Shown: positions 1-9,656, numbered from the stretch's first letter. The stretch: 44,052 bases of DNA from CAYJGN01 sp964369635 (GCA_964369635.1 CAYJGN010000014.1:1-44052), one strand, 5' to 3'. Numbers and translations: made by a program. Notes: generated by a model not told the origin, from the sequence alone.

Positions 1-6
1 TTTGTC

Positions 7-15
7 TTCCTCCTT
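7..15 (-). promoter_or_regulatory. Ribosome binding site of the gene after infC (probably rpmI)
   Basis: The minus strand reads AAGGAGGAA immediately after the infC stop codon (TAG, 18-16). The start codon it serves lies beyond the window edge. In Firmicutes infC is normally followed by rpmI and rplT, so ribosomal protein L35 is the expected next gene, but none of its coding sequence is visible. Confidence 0.6.
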
Positions 16-534
16 CTACTTTTTAATCTTCGATGTGACAACCGCTACCATGCTGCGACCTTCCATCTTCGACGGTTTATCGCTTGTTCCAAACTCAGAT
101 ATTGCATCTAAAAATCTGCCCATAAGCTCAACGCCGATTTCAGGGTGCGCCATCTGACGACCGCGAAAACGAATAGAAACCTTAACTTTATCACCGACTT
201 TTAAAAACTTCAAAGCATTTTTAACCTTAATGTTAAAGTCGTTTACATCTATACCTGGAGATAACCTAATCTCTTTGAGCTCAATTATCTTCTGGTTTTT
301 CCTTGCCTCTTTTTCCTTTTTCGCTTGCTCAAATCTGTATTTACCATAGTCCATGATTCTGCATACTGGTGGCGCCGCATTCGGAGCAATCATAACAAGG
401 TCAGTCCCTGCCTGCGAAGCTAAATCCATAGCCATAGACAGCGATACAACCCCACGTTGCTCTCCAGCAGCATCAATTAAACGGACTTCCTTTACACGAA
501 TTTGTTCGTTGATGAGCATATCTTTTGTAGCGAT
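16..534 (-). CDS. infC: Translation initiation factor IF-3
   Basis: IF-3 binds the 30S subunit, prevents premature joining of 50S and checks the start codon-initiator tRNA match. The protein has the family opening INEQIRVKEVRLID, the APPVCRIMDYGKYRFEQ stretch of the N-domain, the basic KKEKEARKNQK linker and a C-domain with IRFRGRQMAHPEIG. The longer ATG/TTG-type reading from 579 adds 15 residues without IF-3 character. GGAGGTG at about 541-547 sits 7-9 bases before an in-frame ATC at 534-532, while the first ATG (519) is over 20 bases away. I therefore place the start at ATC, giving 172 residues, normal for the family. Rare AUU/AUC starts are known in infC and allow IF-3 to repress its own translation. 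The gene has its own promoter and leader. Confidence 0.93.
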   Translation of the reverse strand: MATKDMLINEQIRVKEVRLIDAAGEQRGVVSLSMAMDLASQAGTDLVMIAPNAAPPVCRIMDYGKYRFEQAKKEKEARKNQKIIELKEIRLSPGIDVNDFNIKVKNALKFLKVGDKVKVSIRFRGRQMAHPEIGVELMGRFLDAISEFGTSDKPSKMEGRSMVAVVTSKIKK

Positions 535-561
535 AGTTAAACACCTCCATAGATTTTTAAT

Positions 562-671
562 AAAAAACGCGGACAGCAATAGCCGTCCGCGAAAACTTTA
601 CTTAAAGAAACGCATATTGACCGAGAGCTTAAAATGCCCTTTGGTGAGAACGGCTGTTCTGCTTTGTTTAC
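562..671 (-). ncRNA. infC leader with intrinsic attenuator (L20-leader type)
   Basis: Between the predicted transcription start (about 671) and the infC ribosome binding site lies a leader of about 135 nt. It ends in a strong terminator: CGCGGAC (568-574) pairs with GTCCGCG (585-591), followed on the minus strand by a T run (567-561). A terminator between promoter and first gene implies attenuation. In Bacillus and relatives the infC-rpmI-rplT operon is controlled by L20 binding a leader of about this length. The assignment to that RNA family is by position and size; I did not fold the full leader. Confidence 0.65.
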
Positions 672-677
672 TCTGGT

Positions 678-706
678 ATTTTATCATAAATATTATATGC
701 TGTCAA
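678..706 (-). promoter_or_regulatory. Predicted sigma-A promoter of infC
   Basis: The minus strand carries TTGACA (706-701), a 17-bp spacer and TAAAAT (683-678) preceded by TGA, an extended -10. The -35 box lies inside the last codons of the upstream ABC-F gene. A TATAAT inside the spacer is too close to the -35 box to be used with it. Confidence 0.7.
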
Positions 707-2576
707 CCTCTGTTTGATATTTTTCCCAAAGTTCCATCGTTTTTGCTATTTCACCCTTAACTTCTTCGAGCTCTAAGCAGAGTTCTGCCTGTTTCTTAAA
801 ATCGAATATACTGTTTATCTCGCTCGAAAGTTCGCCCTCACGCCCTTCAAGCTCTTCTATTCTCTCTTCGCACTCTTTTATAAGTAGGCGCAGTTTTGCC
901 TTTCTCTTTCGCACCTCTTTTTTATCGACCTGTTTTTCGATTGTTTCGCTTTCTGCCAAAGCTGACGGTTCCGCTCTCGACCGCTGCGCTGTGCCCTTTG
1001 TTTTATATCTATCCTCAAAGCTCTCAAAGCTTTTATAAATCTCAAAACCTGTTGGGGTTAAGACGGCGATTTTAGAGGGTACTCGCGATAGAGTATACCT
1101 ATCGTGCGATACCATAAGAATGCTCCCTGAAAAAATTTGAAGCGCTTCATCGAGCATCTCTTTCGATTGCAAGTCGAGATGGTTCGTCGGCTCGTCAAAC
1201 AGCAGAAGATTTCCACGGCCAAGCATAGCTATGCAAAACTTAAGCCTTGCTTTCTCGCCGCCTGATAGCGTTCCTACCGATGCAAAAACATCTTCGCCGC
1301 GAATGCCGACAAGTGCTAAGGCATCACGCCGCTCTTTATCGGTCAATGATAAAAAATTATCTGCAATTTCGCCAAGCACCGAATTTTGCGAGTTTAGCGC
1401 TGTGTCCTCCTGCTCAAAATAGGCAGTTTTAACCCCTTCGCCAAATCGAACTCTTGCATCTGCCGCTATGATAGCCTTTAAAAAGGTCGTCTTCCCAACA
1501 CCATTCGCCCCAACAACTGCTATCTTCTCACCACGAAGCAAACCAAGGTCGATGTCCTTTGAAAGAAGCCTCTCGCCTCCATAAAGCGATAGCCCTTTAA
1601 CCTGCAAAACATTCTCAAAAGGTTCTCTGTCATATTTAAAAGAGAGCTTTAATGGGCGCAAAAATTTGCGCGGCTTTTTAACCTCTTCGAGTTTATCAAG
1701 CTCTTTTTGTCTGCTTTGTGCCATCTTTGCCGTTGATGCCCGCACTCTATTTCGCGCTATATAGTCTTCGAGTTTCGCCGTTTTCTGCTCATAGTCAAGG
1801 TAGAGCTTTTCCTGTCTTTTTAGCCGCTCTTCCTTTTTTTCTACAAATTCATTATAGCCGCCGTTATACTCATAGATTTTTCCATCTTCAAGCTCCCATA
1901 TTTTTTTAATGGTGCGGTTTAGAAAATATCTATCATGAGAAACGGTTATAAGCGCTCCGCGAAAACTGCTTAAATGGTCTTCGAGCCAATAGAGCATATT
2001 GAAATCAAGATGGTTTGTCGGCTCGTCCAAAATAAGCAGATCCGGGTTTTGCAGAAGAATTTTCGCAAGGGCAAGTCTTGTCTTCTCACCGCCCGATAAA
2101 CTGCCAACTCTCCGCTCTAAATCCTCTTTAGAGAAACCCATTCCGTATATTACTGATTGTATTTTTATGTCGATATTATACCCTTCGTTGCTGTCGTAAA
2201 ATGTTTGAAGTGCAGATAATCGCTCGATCAAATCGGTATTGTGCGGATTTTGCTCTATTTCTGTATTTAATTTTTTAAGCTCATCCTTTGCATCTAAAAC
2301 ATCTTTAAACGCAAGACGAAGCTCTTGATAAAGGCTATTTTCAGCAGATACACCGTGCTGCTGACGAAGATATCCTATACGGGTGCTTTGCGGTAGGTTC
2401 ACAACGCCCGACTGCGGATAAATTTCACCTGTCAAAATATTGAGAAGGGTTGATTTACCTGCACCATTTATACCGACAAGTCCTATCTTATCCCCTTTGT
2501 TTATCGAAAAGGAGAGATCTTTTAAAATATCGGTATCTAAAAAACCGTGGGTTATTCCCTCTGCCCGCACTAACAA
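693..2576 (-). CDS. ABC-F family ATPase (YdiF/Uup-like)
   Basis: A soluble twin-ATPase of the ABC-F type, a family that acts at the ribosomal E site, with no membrane domain. Domain 1 has Walker A GINGAGKST (about 36-44), signature LSGGEKTRL and Walker B LLILDEPTNHLD. A basic, helical linker with repeated K/R/E follows (about 240-310). Domain 2 has GANGVGKTT, LSGGEKARLKF and LLLFDEPTNHLD. A charged C-terminal tail of about 90 residues is predicted coiled coil, as in the YdiF group. The start is TTG at 2576, 4 bases after the addA stop, with AGAGGTG inside the end of addA. It is the last gene of the long minus-strand cluster. Housekeeping versus antibiotic-protection roles cannot be separated from sequence alone. 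Confidence 0.88.
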   Translation of the reverse strand: MLVRAEGITHGFLDTDILKDLSFSINKGDKIGLVGINGAGKSTLLNILTGEIYPQSGVVNLPQSTRIGYLRQQHGVSAENSLYQELRLAFKDVLDAKDELKKLNTEIEQNPHNTDLIERLSALQTFYDSNEGYNIDIKIQSVIYGMGFSKEDLERRVGSLSGGEKTRLALAKILLQNPDLLILDEPTNHLDFNMLYWLEDHLSSFRGALITVSHDRYFLNRTIKKIWELEDGKIYEYNGGYNEFVEKKEERLKRQEKLYLDYEQKTAKLEDYIARNRVRASTAKMAQSRQKELDKLEEVKKPRKFLRPLKLSFKYDREPFENVLQVKGLSLYGGERLLSKDIDLGLLRGEKIAVVGANGVGKTTFLKAIIAADARVRFGEGVKTAYFEQEDTALNSQNSVLGEIADNFLSLTDKERRDALALVGIRGEDVFASVGTLSGGEKARLKFCIAMLGRGNLLLFDEPTNHLDLQSKEMLDEALQIFSGSILMVSHDRYTLSRVPSKIAVLTPTGFEIYKSFESFEDRYKTKGTAQRSRAEPSALAESETIEKQVDKKEVRKRKAKLRLLIKECEERIEELEGREGELSSEINSIFDFKKQAELCLELEEVKGEIAKTMELWEKYQTEVDSI

Positions 2577-2580
2577 TTCA

Positions 2581-5500
2581 TTACACCTCTAAAATTTCAT
2601 TTTTATAAACAGAAACTATATATTTCTTTAAAACTGGTTGCTCAAAATGGCGCTCTATCGCCTCTGCATAAAGGTCGAGTTGCTTTTGATATCTCTCTTG
2701 AAGGATCGAAACATCCAAAACTCTGTCGGTTTTATAGTCGATTATATATATTCCATCCTCCGCTAAAACCAGCGCATCAACAACCCCTTGAAGCATCGAT
2801 TTATCGCCAAACTCCTGCAATGTTGTTGACAAAAACCGAAACTCACGTAGCAGTTTTCCTTTTTTGATTATATCCGAAAACTCACCTTTAATCAACTTGT
2901 TTATCTCTTCTATGCTGATAAGCTCTTTCTGCTCAGCGCTTAGAATCCCCTCATCGTAAAGCCTTTCCACTTCACTGAAAACATCTCTCTCAAAATCAAT
3001 AAACTGCAAAAGCTTATGAACGGCATTTCCCCTATCAGCCGCATGCTCTCCCATTTCAAACATCGGGATTTTTGCAAACTCAAAGCCATCCTCCTTATGG
3101 ACAAGCTCTGTTACCGAGAGTTTTAGCGGAGTTTTAGTGCTTTTTAAATATTTATATTCATAGTCAATTTTTTCAAAAACCAAATCAGATATCACGGTTT
3201 TTTCATCTTCGCCTCCTTGCATCTCCGTTTCATCTTCATCGCCAAGGATAGGCTCGCGCTCGAGCGCTCCACTAACGTTTTTAATAAAACTCAAAAAGCT
3301 GCTTGCCCCCGCAATTTCGTGCGGGTCGCAATCTACCGGCTCAAGATCTGATATCTCGCCCTCTTCTATTGGCAAAAACAATTTCTGCTCCGCCCTCGTT
3401 AGCGCTACATATAAAAGCCTTAGAAATTCTTTTACCGTATCATTTTGTTTTTTATGCCTTATAGTTTTAAATGCTAAGGTATTCGTATATATATCACCAC
3501 CCGGCAAAATTCTTTTAAATCCACTGCCGAGCTTTTGGTCGTAGAAAAAGCGAGCGGTATTTTCATAATTAATTCTATGGCGCAAATCGCAAACAAAACA
3601 GATTTTAAATTCAAGGCCTTTGCTGACGTGCACCGACATAATACTCACTTTATCCCCCTTCGAGGGAACTGCCGCCGTCTTTGGGTTTATATTATTCCTT
3701 TTCATATTATTAAACTCAAAGACAACAGACGATAGATAGACGCATCCTCTCTGTTGCATCTCACCGAGTATCTCAAAGAATAATCTTATATTCTGGGTGA
3801 CTTCTGATTTTTTATAGCGGTTTTTCATAGTCTGGCTGTATCCATATTTTGAAACCACAGACTTTAAAAAATCCAAAACAGGCATCGTTGCGCACTGCTC
3901 GCGCATCTCTTGCAGACTATCGCGAAACTCTTTTATATCCCTCTCATCTGATAGAAAAACCGTCTCGCTAAATGATTTTTTGATTTTTGTTTTCATAGAA
4001 ACAAGTCTGTTCGTATCAAAATCGAAAAACGGCGATAGCATAGTTGCAAGAAGGGGGATATCGAGGGTTGGATTATGCAGCGCTCTCAAAAAGGATATAA
4101 GTAGCGATATTTCAGGCTCATCAAAAAGCGGCTTCTCTCCTCGTACAACAGATGATATTCCCTGCTCTTTTAGCGCATCGTGAAAGATATTATCAACCTT
4201 TTTGCAAACTCTGAGCAGTATTGCAAAGTCGCCATATCGGCAGGGGCGCAAACTCCCGCCATCCATAACGGTAACACCGCTATCAACCATATTGCGTATC
4301 CTTTTCGCAACTGCCTTTGCCTCGCTCTCTACCTCTTTTTCTCCGCCGTTTTTTGTAAAAGTTAAAAGTTTTGCTTCACCTTCTATACTCAAAGGCGATG
4401 AGCAGACAAGTTGCTCTTTTTTATAGTCTATTGAGGAGAAAACCTCTTCCATATTATGTAGAAAAACTTTGTTTACAAAATCAACGACCTTCTTCGCACT
4501 TCGAAAGTTGTTTTGCAGACGGACAAGCTCACCCTTGTCACCCTTTTCAAAACTCGACTGCTTATCTATAAATATATCGGGTTCTGCTCCTCGAAAACTA
4601 TAAATACTTTGCTTAACATCACCGACAACAAATATATTTTCCTCATCTCTTGAAACAGCTCTATAAATCATATCTTGAATTTCGTTTGCATCTTGAAACT
4701 CATCAACATAAACCTCATCATAATGCTCTCTTAAAAATTTTGCCCTCTCGCTCGGCTCACCGTTTTCATAAAGCAGCTTTACCGCTAAAAGCTCAAGGTC
4801 GGTATAATCGAGCAGTCCTTTTTCATTTTTGCTCTCGTTATAAAGCGCAATATAACTTTTCGTTACCGAAAAAAGATCGGTTGCAATCATTTTGTTATAT
4901 GCAAAGTCCTCTTTGAAATCCCCATTTTCCACAAGCTTTACGCATTTTTCTATCGCTTTTTTGGCTGCTGTATGAAGCTCTTTTCCGGCATTTGCATCTT
5001 CAGCATTTTTAGCCGTTGCCTTTCCTTCAAGATTTAAAACCTTGCAGCTCGAAACGATATCAAAAAGCTCAAAGCTATCTTTTTGCATACTCTCTAAAAC
5101 TCTATCTGTCATCTTGATATTTTGCAAAAGCCCCTCTATTCGAACTGAAAGAGTATCTTCGCAATATAAAAGCGCGCTCTCAAAGCAGCTTTTTGCATAA
5201 CTAAATGAATCCTTGATATATTCTCTCAAAAACTGACTGCAGTTTTCTTCGGTCTTTTCTATATCGCTATAAAAAAGCCGTTCACCATCAAATCTGGTGC
5301 GAATTTTCTTGGCAAATTCTATAACTACCTTTTCAAAACCATTATCGTTTCTCCCGCTGCATATAGCCATAGCAAGCTGCGCCGCTCTATTTTCATCCTC
5401 TTCATAGAACTGCTCTATTGCACGGGTAGCCGCTTCAATTTCAAGTGAGTCTATGGCGCTATCATCACCCACCCTTGAATCGGGAGGGACATCAAGCACT

Positions 5501-5844
5501 GCGAAGTTATTTTTTATTAGCTCACTGCAAAATGCATGTGTCGTTCCAATATCTGCTGTTTGAAGAAGCAGCTGTTGGCGTTTTAGGTTTTTGTTGTTTG
5601 GATCTTTTAGCATAAGCTCAGAGAGGCGTCTGCTTATCTTGAGTTTCATATCTGCTGCCGCCGCTTTCGTGAAGGTTACGATAAGCAGCCTATCGATATC
5701 AACGGGGTTATCGCCTGTTATCCGCCGCATAATCCTCTCGACTAAAACAGCAGTTTTACCGCTGCCCGCTGCCGCTGAAACCACAACTGAGTGACCACTG
5801 CTCTCAATAGCCCTCTTTTGACTTTCGGTGAAACTAATAGCCAT
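2581..5844 (-). CDS. addA: ATP-dependent helicase/nuclease subunit A
   Basis: AddA is the UvrD-like helicase and one nuclease of the AddAB complex, which resects double-strand breaks for RecA. Visible are the Q-motif-like FTESQKRAIES, Walker A AAGSGKTAV, Walker B VDEFQDAN, GDVKQSIYSFRGAEPD (motif III), motif VI LYVALTRAEQ and the C-terminal nuclease motif IIDYKTDRV. The start chosen is ATG 5844, with AGGGAGGAGT at 5851-5860; an ATG at 5895 only extends into addB. The protein is 1087 residues, somewhat shorter than Bacillus AddA. It overlaps addB by 11 bp, so the two subunits are probably translationally coupled. Confidence 0.95.
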   Translation of the reverse strand: MAISFTESQKRAIESSGHSVVVSAAAGSGKTAVLVERIMRRITGDNPVDIDRLLIVTFTKAAAADMKLKISRRLSELMLKDPNNKNLKRQQLLLQTADIGTTHAFCSELIKNNFAVLDVPPDSRVGDDSAIDSLEIEAATRAIEQFYEEDENRAAQLAMAICSGRNDNGFEKVVIEFAKKIRTRFDGERLFYSDIEKTEENCSQFLREYIKDSFSYAKSCFESALLYCEDTLSVRIEGLLQNIKMTDRVLESMQKDSFELFDIVSSCKVLNLEGKATAKNAEDANAGKELHTAAKKAIEKCVKLVENGDFKEDFAYNKMIATDLFSVTKSYIALYNESKNEKGLLDYTDLELLAVKLLYENGEPSERAKFLREHYDEVYVDEFQDANEIQDMIYRAVSRDEENIFVVGDVKQSIYSFRGAEPDIFIDKQSSFEKGDKGELVRLQNNFRSAKKVVDFVNKVFLHNMEEVFSSIDYKKEQLVCSSPLSIEGEAKLLTFTKNGGEKEVESEAKAVAKRIRNMVDSGVTVMDGGSLRPCRYGDFAILLRVCKKVDNIFHDALKEQGISSVVRGEKPLFDEPEISLLISFLRALHNPTLDIPLLATMLSPFFDFDTNRLVSMKTKIKKSFSETVFLSDERDIKEFRDSLQEMREQCATMPVLDFLKSVVSKYGYSQTMKNRYKKSEVTQNIRLFFEILGEMQQRGCVYLSSVVFEFNNMKRNNINPKTAAVPSKGDKVSIMSVHVSKGLEFKICFVCDLRHRINYENTARFFYDQKLGSGFKRILPGGDIYTNTLAFKTIRHKKQNDTVKEFLRLLYVALTRAEQKLFLPIEEGEISDLEPVDCDPHEIAGASSFLSFIKNVSGALEREPILGDEDETEMQGGEDEKTVISDLVFEKIDYEYKYLKSTKTPLKLSVTELVHKEDGFEFAKIPMFEMGEHAADRGNAVHKLLQFIDFERDVFSEVERLYDEGILSAEQKELISIEEINKLIKGEFSDIIKKGKLLREFRFLSTTLQEFGDKSMLQGVVDALVLAEDGIYIIDYKTDRVLDVSILQERYQKQLDLYAEAIERHFEQPVLKKYIVSVYKNEILEV

Positions 5845-8800
5845 CGTAAAACTCCTCCCTGTCATACTCAATATATTCGCGCACCTCTTCATCATCTCGG
5901 CGTTTGCAAACAGCGTTGTATTCGCAATAGGTGCAATTTATCTTGCTCTTTGATGAGAGCGGCAGTGGCGGAAACTCTCCTCTGACTATCTTTTTACCCA
6001 TATCACCAATGCTCTCGGTTATTATCCGCTCAACCTTCCCTATCTCTTCAAGGGTTGCAAGGCTTTTTGGCGTTTTCGATTTACTCAAGTCTTTCGCCGT
6101 TACCGGTATAAATATCCCCTCTCGATTTCTCTCCATTCCGACAAGGGAGGTTTCATCACTGAGAAGAAGCCCATCTTTTGTAAGGCTTTTTTTGATTGTT
6201 TTTATATCCTCTTCATTCAAAACTTTTGATTGAACATCAGCAAAAGATGGCTGATATAGCGCACCTGCCGGGATAAAATCTTTATACTTCCCATCTTTTA
6301 TAAGGGCGAAAAGGTAGATAAAAAGCTGCAAATTTATGCCATTTTTAAGGTCCGACAGCTTAAAAACCTTATCCCCGCTCTTATAGTCTATAACACGCAG
6401 AAAATCCCCATTTTCGCTCTTATAACAGTCAACTCTATCAACATACCCTCGAAGACTTAGTTTATACCCATCCCCAATATCTATAATATAAGGCTTTGTC
6501 TCACCATCGCCAATTGATATTTCAAGCTCCGCCACCCTGAAACTGCTCTCTCTATACTCATCAATAAGATAGCTTATAACTTTAAATAAGCTTTTTCGAA
6601 TTCTTCGTATATTGCTTTTAAATCTCTTTTCACCAAAAACAAACTCTGAGAATTCTCTTTTTAAATATCTATCTATCATTTCGTCGATAAAGCTGTAGAT
6701 ATCTCTTTCATCAAGGGATAAGAGCGCTTTTTCATCAAAACGACTTAACAGCTGTTCAAGGCAATAATGGATTATTCGACCAGCACTCGGAAGCGATAAT
6801 TCTTCTGTCATCAAAGCTCTTGCTGAGAGGACATATCGGCAAAGGTAGCTAAATGGGCAGTTTGCATACTGCTCTATCGTTGTTGGGTAAACATATAACT
6901 CTTTGTCAATCGCATCACCTATAATATCTTTTGATATGCTAAAATCAAATGGTTTATCGCTAAAGAGCTCCTCTAATACTTTATTATTTGAAAGGGTTGC
7001 CTCACCGGTTGCAATTATCTCACGAAGATCGCCTTTTGAATTTATATAATATTCTGCATCCTCTTGCGGGACGATTATATCGCTATTTGCCATAACCGAG
7101 CAAGCTCTTATAACAAATGAAGATACCAAAAGCTCTTCCCCTAAAAGAGTTTGTTTTGGATAGCTAATATAGAGCTTTTCTGTTGCAAGCTTTAGCGCAC
7201 TATAAATATTATAAATATCAAAGCGGTAGTTATAGAGAGCATTATCAAGCACCGAAATCCCCTCTTTGCCGAGCAGACGACGCTCAAATGATGAAAAAAC
7301 CGAATTTTCTTTCACTGCAAGAGGATAGACTCCCTCGTTTGCCCCGATAATAAATACCGTTTTCTTCTCGGTTCTTGGTATCGTTGATAGATTAGTTATT
7401 AAAACTTCATCTATCATCCTCTCAACACTTCCGTATTCGTGGGCAGTTAATACCCTTGTTATAAGCTCGTAGTATTCTTTGTTTGAAAGGTCTGTATTTT
7501 CAGTTGCCGCATAGATTTCATCGACCGCTCCGATAAGCTCATCATACTGTCGGCGAAGCTCTCTTATGTAATAGCTATCTTTATTTTTCGAGTATTCTTT
7601 TAGATTTTGCTGGTAGTCCACCCTTTGCAAAAGTTTCCAAATCGCCTTTGTTTTGTTCTCTTTTGAAAAGTCTTTTTTAAACTGGGTGAGTGGCGTTATT
7701 ATTTTTTTACGAACCTCTTCAACTTTTATAAGCTCTATCTTTGCATGGGTTGCGGTAAAGCTTTTCTTAAGCTGTCTGCCCTTTATATTAAATATCTCTA
7801 AGTAGCTTAGAAAGTCTTTAAAATCATTATCATCTATCTTTAAGAGCGCTGTTTTTGCAAAATCGATAGCATCGCTCACAGCTCCGCCAAAAATGCAGTA
7901 TCTCAGCGCAAAAAGACATACCGCCGCAGGTGATGAGGTTATAAGGGAAGTTTTTTTATCGGCATAATAAGGGATTTCTGCCCTTCCAAACAGCTCAGAT
8001 ATCGGATTTTCATACTCACCAATATCCCTTGCAATTAGCAGAAAATCGCTATATCTCGCACCACCCTGAAATATCTCATTTTTGATTATCGCCGCAATTT
8101 GCGCTATCTCATCATACCTGTTATCAGAAGGAATAACACGCACAGAATCACCCTCTATCGCCTCATCGCTGTTTTTAAAAAGAGCGGTCGCGAATTTCGA
8201 TAAGGGGCTTTTTTCATCTTCGTTTATAAATATAGTCTCGGCCACTGCTCCAAAGTCTTTTGCCTGCCTTTCAATGCTATGTATAACATCGCGAATTATT
8301 AAAAAGCTCTCATCATCTAAATTATCTGCAAGGAAGGAAAATGATATATCACATCCATTTAAAATAAGCGACTTAATAAGCTCTGATTGCGGCTCCTTAA
8401 ACCCTGAATAGCCATGAAAATAAATATCTCTCCCTTTTAGATAATCTATAGCATTATCACTTGTCGAAACGGTTTTTATATCTTCGTTTATATCATAAAA
8501 TCTTTTCTCGCATTCCTCGCGATATATTTTGAGCAGAATTGATAGGTCGTGCAGTTTATCGCAAAGACTCCCGTTTTGCTCACCCTCTGATATATTCTCA
8601 ATAGTTTCAAGCGAAACTCCACCGTTTATAAACTCATTATTAACAGCAATAAGCTTCGAAACAAAGGCAAATTTCGCATTTTTCCCTTTAAAAAACCGTA
8701 GTTTATCTTCATTTTCTATTATTATCCGACGAAGCAAAACTTCTGCCGCCGCCGAAGTTAGGGCGGGGCGCTCATATAGATTTTTGCAAAGCTCTCGGAC

Positions 8801-8998
8801 AAGCTTTGATATTGTTGTTATCTCGATATTTTGGCGAATTTCCAAACTATAATTTAGCGCAAGCTCACCCTCACCCTCAAAGGAATACTGCTCAGGTAAA
8901 ATAATCAGCGCACCTGCTTCTTTTTTGCAGTTAGCCGCTCTTTTAAAGATTTCATCTGTCAGTCTTTTATGTCCGCTCCCTAAAATAAAAGTTATCAT
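5834..8998 (-). CDS. addB: ATP-dependent helicase/nuclease subunit B
   Basis: AddB contributes the second nuclease and, in studied systems, an Fe-S cluster and recombination-hotspot recognition. The C-terminal half has the nuclease motif VIDYKSGDK and the four cluster cysteines: C714 (NCPFSYLC context) and C1022, C1025, C1031 (CTYCEYNAVC). The length of 1054 residues is close to the family norm. The N-terminus reads ILGSGHKRLTDEIF, where family members usually have a full Walker A such as GRAGSGKT. The GxxxxGK[ST] pattern is missing, so ATP binding by this subunit is doubtful. GAGGTGATTTT precedes the ATG. It follows spoIIR by 21 bp. Confidence 0.93.
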   Translation of the reverse strand: MITFILGSGHKRLTDEIFKRAANCKKEAGALIILPEQYSFEGEGELALNYSLEIRQNIEITTISKLVRELCKNLYERPALTSAAAEVLLRRIIIENEDKLRFFKGKNAKFAFVSKLIAVNNEFINGGVSLETIENISEGEQNGSLCDKLHDLSILLKIYREECEKRFYDINEDIKTVSTSDNAIDYLKGRDIYFHGYSGFKEPQSELIKSLILNGCDISFSFLADNLDDESFLIIRDVIHSIERQAKDFGAVAETIFINEDEKSPLSKFATALFKNSDEAIEGDSVRVIPSDNRYDEIAQIAAIIKNEIFQGGARYSDFLLIARDIGEYENPISELFGRAEIPYYADKKTSLITSSPAAVCLFALRYCIFGGAVSDAIDFAKTALLKIDDNDFKDFLSYLEIFNIKGRQLKKSFTATHAKIELIKVEEVRKKIITPLTQFKKDFSKENKTKAIWKLLQRVDYQQNLKEYSKNKDSYYIRELRRQYDELIGAVDEIYAATENTDLSNKEYYELITRVLTAHEYGSVERMIDEVLITNLSTIPRTEKKTVFIIGANEGVYPLAVKENSVFSSFERRLLGKEGISVLDNALYNYRFDIYNIYSALKLATEKLYISYPKQTLLGEELLVSSFVIRACSVMANSDIIVPQEDAEYYINSKGDLREIIATGEATLSNNKVLEELFSDKPFDFSISKDIIGDAIDKELYVYPTTIEQYANCPFSYLCRYVLSARALMTEELSLPSAGRIIHYCLEQLLSRFDEKALLSLDERDIYSFIDEMIDRYLKREFSEFVFGEKRFKSNIRRIRKSLFKVISYLIDEYRESSFRVAELEISIGDGETKPYIIDIGDGYKLSLRGYVDRVDCYKSENGDFLRVIDYKSGDKVFKLSDLKNGINLQLFIYLFALIKDGKYKDFIPAGALYQPSFADVQSKVLNEEDIKTIKKSLTKDGLLLSDETSLVGMERNREGIFIPVTAKDLSKSKTPKSLATLEEIGKVERIITESIGDMGKKIVRGEFPPLPLSSKSKINCTYCEYNAVCKRRDDEEVREYIEYDREEFYDGY

Positions 8999-9019
8999 AA
9001 AATCACCTCGTCTATTTAA

Positions 9020-9616
9020 TTATAACAACTCTTTAATCCTTTTTAAAGCACTTTCTAAAAAATCAACTATCGCAAACCGCACCTCTACCTCTCCATCCTC
9101 TAAAACCTTTAGTTCGTCCTCTGAAAACACCTCATCTGCACTCGTTGAGATAGAGCTGCAAAGGGCAGGAAAGGCAATGCACCAGTAGTTTCGCCCAGCA
9201 CCCTCCCCAAGCGTTACGACAAACGCGGTATAATCACCCTGTGGCAGAGTTATATCAGAGTAAACTCTGCTCTCAAAATACTCATTCTTTATCTCAATTT
9301 CCGCCTTATAATCGCAGATATCCTCTAAGTAGTTGTTTATTTCATCCTCTAAATACTCTATATTGCTATCTGCTATTAAAACCGCCTCTTCTTTTGTTGC
9401 AGCGCCGCAGAAAAGCTCTTCTGTTTTAGTTAAAACAATATCACGAACCTCCATCTTAATCTCGATATCACGCAGACTATTTGAATTTGCCATAAAATGA
9501 AACCGCAAAATATCATCGGTTAAACTTTGTTTTTCGACCGCCGCCATGGTAACTGGGGATAGGATAAGCGCTATTAAAAGGGATAAAAGCAGTTTGTAAA
9601 AATTTTTGTTTTCCAT
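9020..9616 (-). CDS. spoIIR: Stage II sporulation protein R
   Basis: SpoIIR is made in the forespore and exported; it triggers SpoIIGA to process pro-sigma-E in the mother cell. The protein has an N-terminal hydrophobic signal segment (about 6-24), then RFHFMANSNSLRDIEIKMEVRD, equivalent to the family's R-ANSDS-DQ-LK--VRD block, and the hallmark GAGRNYWCIAFPALC. The start is ATG 9616, with CGGAGG nine bases upstream; a reading from 9652 has no ribosome site. The protein is 198 residues. The ribosome site is part of a terminator-like hairpin (separate entry). It sits between ispE and addB, an unusual place that may give it its own expression control. Confidence 0.9.
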   Translation of the reverse strand: MENKNFYKLLLSLLIALILSPVTMAAVEKQSLTDDILRFHFMANSNSLRDIEIKMEVRDIVLTKTEELFCGAATKEEAVLIADSNIEYLEDEINNYLEDICDYKAEIEIKNEYFESRVYSDITLPQGDYTAFVVTLGEGAGRNYWCIAFPALCSSISTSADEVFSEDELKVLEDGEVEVRFAIVDFLESALKRIKELL

Positions 9617-9620
9617 AATA

Positions 9621-9656
9621 AAAAACCTCCGTGTGGTAAATATTGGTAACACGGAG
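9621..9656 (-). terminator. Terminator-like hairpin that contains the spoIIR ribosome binding site
   Basis: On the minus strand CTCCGTGT (9656-9649) pairs perfectly with ACACGGAG (9634-9627), loop of 14, followed by G and six T. That is a standard intrinsic terminator 13 bp after ispE. The 3' arm plus the next G forms CGGAGG, the spoIIR Shine-Dalgarno, and the T run is the spacer to its ATG. Read-through RNA would carry a masked ribosome site. Confidence 0.7.

Noticed and set aside
689..698. TATAAT within the infC promoter spacer as a -10 box
   Set aside because: It is only 3 bp from the -35 TTGACA, and no other -35 lies at a suitable distance; TAAAAT at 683-678 fits better.
3535..4916. Several 60-90-residue plus-strand frames opposite addA
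   Set aside because: They lie antisense to a well-supported gene, have no ribosome sites and show low-complexity composition.
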